Below, piece by piece: positions 5,266 to 7,821 of a stretch of 7,821 nucleotides of DNA. The notes beneath the pieces are model-generated. The model ran no database searches, was not told where the DNA came from, and saw only the letters and a list, made by a program, of their open reading frames with translations. The stretch comes from Bacilli bacterium (GTDB taxonomy: Bacteria > Bacillota_I > Bacilli_A > ML615J-28 > CAG-698), in NCBI GenBank assembly GCA_023228385.1, contig JALOBF010000068.1, forward strand, positions 1-7,821, in the 5' to 3' direction. Each line of letters begins with the position of its first letter. Positions within the stretch are counted from its first letter, which is position 1. The position numbers and the translations under genes were made by a program.

Positions 5266-6867
5266 TTAATAAAGGTCGGGAAGTTTCCTTTCCTCTTTCT
5301 TTTTAACTACCAGTGCTTCGGTAGTAATAAATAAAGATGCGACGGAAGCGGCATTCGTTATGGCGCATCTTGCAACCTTGGTCGGATCGATTATACCGGC
5401 ATCAAACATATTTACCCACCGACCCGCTTTCGCATCAAATCCGTGATTCTGATATACATCTTTGTACATTGATAAAATTTTTTCGCCGTCAAAACCGGCG
5501 TTTTCGCATATCCAATATGCCGGCATTAATAAGGATTCCAAAACAATATTAATTCCGTACTGAACATCGGTAATTTCTGCTTTTAAAGTCGGTTTGAGTT
5601 GATGATAAATCTCGGCAAACGCTGCCCCGCCCCCAATAATGATACCTTCTTCAACTGCCGCCTTGGTGGCGTTAACGGCATCTTCAATTTTCAACTTTTT
5701 ATGTTTTAATTCCGTATCGGTGGCCGCCCCCACTTTAATTAAGGCAATGCCGCCGGTTAGTTTACTGAGCCGCTCCCGATAGCGGGAGATTTCATAATCA
5801 TTGGCGGCCCGGTGAATTTGTGCTTCAATTTCCGAAATCCGTTTGCGAACCGCCTCCGTTTTCTTGTTTTCGGAAATAATCGTTGTGGAATCCTTAGCAA
5901 CCGTAACTTTGGCAGCTCGGCCAAGCTGACTAATGGTCATCTCGCTTAAATTCATTCCCAAATCCTTTGAACAAAAAACGGCGTTTGTTAAAATGGCAAT
6001 ATCCTGAAGAATCTCTTTTTGTTGAATACCGAAACCGGGGGCATGGGTGGCAACGGCATTAAGGGTTCCCCGAAGTTTATTAACAACCAAAGTACTTGTA
6101 ACTTCATTTTCAATTTCATCGGCAATAATTAACAACGGTTTATTAAGTTTTATCATCCCTTCTAAAATCGGAAGAATTTCCTGAATTGTGGTTATTTTTT
6201 GATCGGTAATCAAAAAATAGACATCTTCCATCTCGACAGTCATACGTTCACGATCGCTAACCATATAGGGAGAAATAAAACCTTTATCGTACTGCATTCC
6301 CTCAACAATCTCCAGCTCAGTTTCAAACGAAGCCGATTCATCAACTTTTATCACACCATCGCGACCGATTTTCTCAATCGCCCTGGCAATTATTTTTCCG
6401 ATTTCCTGATTATCGGAAGAAACAGTGGCGATATTTTCAATTTCTGTGTCGGTTGCCACCGGGCGTGATTTACATTTTAATCGGTCGACCACTTCCCGAG
6501 CACACCAATCAATACCTTCCTTTAAAAAAACCGGATTTGCTCCCCGTTCAACCGCTTTCACACCAAGTTCGATAATCGATTGCGCTAACACCGTAGCCGT
6601 CGTTGTTCCGTCTCCGGCAGCATCATTAGTCTTATTGGCCACCTCATATAAAAGTTGAGCCCCGACATTTTCAAAAACATCTTCCAAATCAATCTCTTTT
6701 GCGATTGTCACACCGTCATTGGTCACAAACGGCGCCGGATACCCTTTATCAATAACAACATTTCGCCCTTTCGGCCCTAATGTAATCCGGACGGCATCAG
6801 CCAGCGCTTTCATCCCCCGCAACAATGCTTCACGTGCTTCTTTCCCGTATTTTATTTCTTTAATCAT
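5266..6867 (-). CDS. groEL: GroEL chaperonin (Cpn60/Hsp60)
   Basis: This is a full-length 533-residue chaperonin subunit; 14 subunits form the cytosolic ATP-driven folding cage that works with GroES. Residues counted from ATG 6867: KEIKYG (3-8), LGPKGRNVV (30-38), TNDGVTIAKEI (49-59) with Asp51, GDGTTTATVLAQ (85-96) with Asp86, VEGMQYDKGFISPY (188-201), KPLLIIADEIE (243-253), GGIALIKVGAAT (372-383), IEDAVNATKAAVEEG (394-408) with Asp396, and the GIIDPTKVAR and ASVASLFITTEA blocks. ATG 6867 is chosen over ATG 6876 because MIKEIKYG aligns with the usual M(A)KEIKYG start; it overlaps the groES stop by 8 bp (ATGATTAA), so translation is probably coupled. Oddities: the C-terminus ends KKKEERKLPDLY without a GGM tail, and the usual APGFGDRRK reads APGFGIQQK (276-284). 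All ATP-site residues I can check are present, so it should be active. Confidence 0.97.
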   Translation of the reverse strand: MIKEIKYGKEAREALLRGMKALADAVRITLGPKGRNVVIDKGYPAPFVTNDGVTIAKEIDLEDVFENVGAQLLYEVANKTNDAAGDGTTTATVLAQSIIELGVKAVERGANPVFLKEGIDWCAREVVDRLKCKSRPVATDTEIENIATVSSDNQEIGKIIARAIEKIGRDGVIKVDESASFETELEIVEGMQYDKGFISPYMVSDRERMTVEMEDVYFLITDQKITTIQEILPILEGMIKLNKPLLIIADEIENEVTSTLVVNKLRGTLNAVATHAPGFGIQQKEILQDIAILTNAVFCSKDLGMNLSEMTISQLGRAAKVTVAKDSTTIISENKKTEAVRKRISEIEAQIHRAANDYEISRYRERLSKLTGGIALIKVGAATDTELKHKKLKIEDAVNATKAAVEEGIIIGGGAAFAEIYHQLKPTLKAEITDVQYGINIVLESLLMPAYWICENAGFDGEKILSMYKDVYQNHGFDAKAGRWVNMFDAGIIDPTKVARCAITNAASVASLFITTEALVVKKKEERKLPDLY

Positions 6868-7105
6868 CAATAACAACCGCCATCACATCTTCACGTTTCA
6901 CAAGTTTATAGCTCAGCAATCGATAATAAATATCCGTTGCCTTTTCCGGTTTAAAAATTACTTTTTGTTTTATTTTAAAATAAGTTTCTCCATCGGAAAT
7001 ATTGGCGACAATACCGAAATTATCATAACCGGCAATTATAACTCCGCCTGATTTTTCTTTGGGATCGGGTAATAAAAGCAAATAATCACTAGTCGGTTTA
7101 ATCAT
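6860..7105 (-). CDS. groES: GroES co-chaperonin (Cpn10), short divergent form
   Basis: This is an 81-residue protein taken from ATG 7105, which has GGAGG nine bases upstream; an in-frame ATG at 7159 would add 18 unrelated residues and lacks a good site. IKPTSDYLLLLP (2-13) matches the IRPLxDRVxVK start of GroES. KEKSGGVIIAGY (16-27) matches the mobile loop with its GroEL-binding hydrophobic triplet (VII in place of IVL). QKVIFKP (47-53) and EDVMAVVID (72-80) match the VIF and DILAIV strands. Typical GroES is 94-97 residues; the missing length falls after the mobile loop and around the roof hairpin. Seven copies should cap the GroEL ring. It lies directly upstream of groEL and overlaps its start by 8 bp. 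Identity rests on these motifs plus the groEL partner. Confidence 0.9.
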   Translation of the reverse strand: MIKPTSDYLLLLPDPKEKSGGVIIAGYDNFGIVANISDGETYFKIKQKVIFKPEKATDIYYRLLSYKLVKREDVMAVVIDD

Positions 7106-7120
7106 AAAAACATCCCTCCG

Positions 7121-7141
7121 ATATTCCATTTTATGAAATAT
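7121..7141 (-). promoter_or_regulatory. Hairpin directly before the groES ribosome binding site
   Basis: On the minus strand ATATTTCAT-AAA-ATGGAATAT can form a 9-bp stem (one G-U pair) with a 3-nt loop. It ends directly next to CGGAGGG (7120-7114), the groES ribosome binding site. It may stabilise the mRNA or tune translation. The ribosome binding site is not inside the stem, so it is not a classic RNA thermometer. Confidence 0.4.
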
Positions 7142-7159
7142 GGCGGGGTGTTTATTCAC

Positions 7160-7188
7160 AAAATATATTTATAATAAAATTAATCCAA
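7160..7188 (-). promoter_or_regulatory. Weak candidate groESL promoter
   Basis: On the minus strand TTGGAT (7188-7183), a 17-nt spacer and TATTTT (7165-7160) overlap the 3' end of the upstream gene. The match is modest (4/6 each), and nearby TATAAA and TATATT strings could serve instead. No CIRCE inverted repeat or CtsR-type heptad repeat is seen between here and groES. Confidence 0.25.
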
Positions 7189-7821
7189 CTAGATATAAAA
7201 ACAAAAATAAAAATATTTGATGGATAAGATAAAACCAAAGCGCAGTTTTTCCGAGAAAATTAAAAGGTACGATATTTCTTTCTTTTCTGAATAAACTCGT
7301 TTTATCTTGATATAACCGACCGCCGACAAGATAACCAAACAGATAAAAAGCACCGTACGGTAATATTGGATAATAATCGGCGGTAATAAAACCTTTGGGG
7401 GTTATATTAAAAGGTATAAAAAGAAAATGGGAATTGATTTTATTTTTTTCCAAGTATAAGCCGACACCAAGCATCAAAACAGCCAGAACAAAAACAAGCG
7501 GTTTAGGTAACTTTTTCATCGGCTCGCTCAAAAGCATGGCAATAGCGAGACAATGAAGAATCCCAAAGTAAATAATAAAGCTCCCGTTATTCATAACCAA
7601 ACTAATCATCCAGGAAATTAAACTCAAAAGAAGACTAATTGTTAATAACCGGAAACCTCTTTTATAGTTATTATGAGAAAAATTAACGCAAATTCCTGAT
7701 ATAAACAAAAATACTCCGGCGATACAAAAAATCCGGATATATTGAGATAGAGATGTCGTAAAATAATTAGAAGCAAAATGGGTCGCTTGAACCAAAAAAT
7801 GATTTTCATCTTTACCATGCC
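7169..7821 (-). CDS. DUF1624 / HGSNAT_cat-type membrane protein, N-terminus outside window
   Basis: The reading frame is open to the right edge (217 codons plus a partial one), so the gene begins outside the window; a TTG at 7795 is not needed as a start. The protein is polytopic with about six hydrophobic segments. FCIAGVFLFISGICVNFS followed by a basic NNYKRG, then YFGILHCLAIAMLL, YYPILPYGAFYLFGYLVG, and FLGKTALWFYLIHQIFLFL near the C-terminus match the heparan-alpha-glucosaminide N-acetyltransferase-like catalytic family (PF07786, DUF1624). Members are membrane acyl transferases or of unknown role; the bacterial substrate is not known, so I give none. It ends 63 nt before the groES start with no terminator seen, so it may be co-transcribed with groESL. 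The missing part is probably about 20-40 residues. Confidence 0.82.
   Translation of the reverse strand, partial: HGKDENHFLVQATHFASNYFTTSLSQYIRIFCIAGVFLFISGICVNFSHNNYKRGFRLLTISLLLSLISWMISLVMNNGSFIIYFGILHCLAIAMLLSEPMKKLPKPLVFVLAVLMLGVGLYLEKNKINSHFLFIPFNITPKGFITADYYPILPYGAFYLFGYLVGGRLYQDKTSLFRKERNIVPFNFLGKTALWFYLIHQIFLFLFLYLVGLILL

Noticed and set aside
5337..5552. Plus-strand open frames across groEL and groES (5337-5552, 6199-6468, 6425-6658, 6719-7051)
   Set aside because: They lie antisense to genes with unmistakable chaperonin motifs; no ribosome binding sites or family features.
1..7821. Mycoplasma-type code with TGA as tryptophan
   Set aside because: The tryptophans checked in the permease and groEL are TGG, and no in-frame TGA is needed to complete any intact gene.
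1..7821. CRISPR array or tRNA/rRNA gene
   Set aside because: No regularly spaced identical repeats, and no T-arm/acceptor pairs or rRNA-like conserved blocks were seen on either strand.

Overview
The window looks like a low-GC Firmicutes/Tenericutes-type chromosome (Bacilli, Erysipelotrichia or an Acholeplasma-like lineage). The support is AT-rich DNA, strong AGGAGG-type ribosome binding sites, sigma-A-like TTGACA/TATAAT promoters, TAA stops on every complete gene, TGG as the tryptophan codon, a PfoR/PTS_EIIC_2 membrane protein, and a cobalamin-riboswitch-controlled ECF transporter. This is inference from style and gene content; the species cannot be named.

Left part (1-2480), all on the minus strand. 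A PfoR-family EIIC-like permease (pos. 1337-2416) has its own promoter. It is followed by a TetR regulator (661-1260) with a near-consensus promoter, then a textbook cobalamin riboswitch (488-650) with an intrinsic terminator (411-438). The riboswitch controls a partial ECF transporter T component (1-388) that runs off the window. The riboswitch starts only about 11 nt after the tetR stop.

Middle part (2481-5265). A 526-nt divergent intergenic region carries a threefold 12-bp tandem repeat and a strong promoter for a plus-strand extended SDR (NAD-dependent epimerase / dihydroflavonol-reductase-like, 2945-3931). A 1.33-kb stretch without an intact gene follows. It holds a candidate structured RNA or terminator (3970-4045), a strong bidirectional terminator (4100-4142), a diverged 51-nt direct repeat, a perfect 38-bp palindrome (4828-4865) and what reads as a frameshifted remnant of an IS1634/IS4-type DDE transposase (about 4946-5075, minus strand).

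Right part (5215-7821), minus strand. A partial DUF1624/HGSNAT_cat membrane protein lies upstream of a groES-groEL pair with an 8-bp overlap, ended by an intrinsic terminator. The chaperonin pair is complete but divergent: GroES is only about 81 residues, GroEL lacks the GGM tail and has an altered GFGDRRK block, and I see no CIRCE element upstream.

No clearly new multi-gene system is visible. The most worthwhile oddities are the divergent groESL, the RNA elements, and the decayed, repeat-rich 4.1-5.2 kb stretch.
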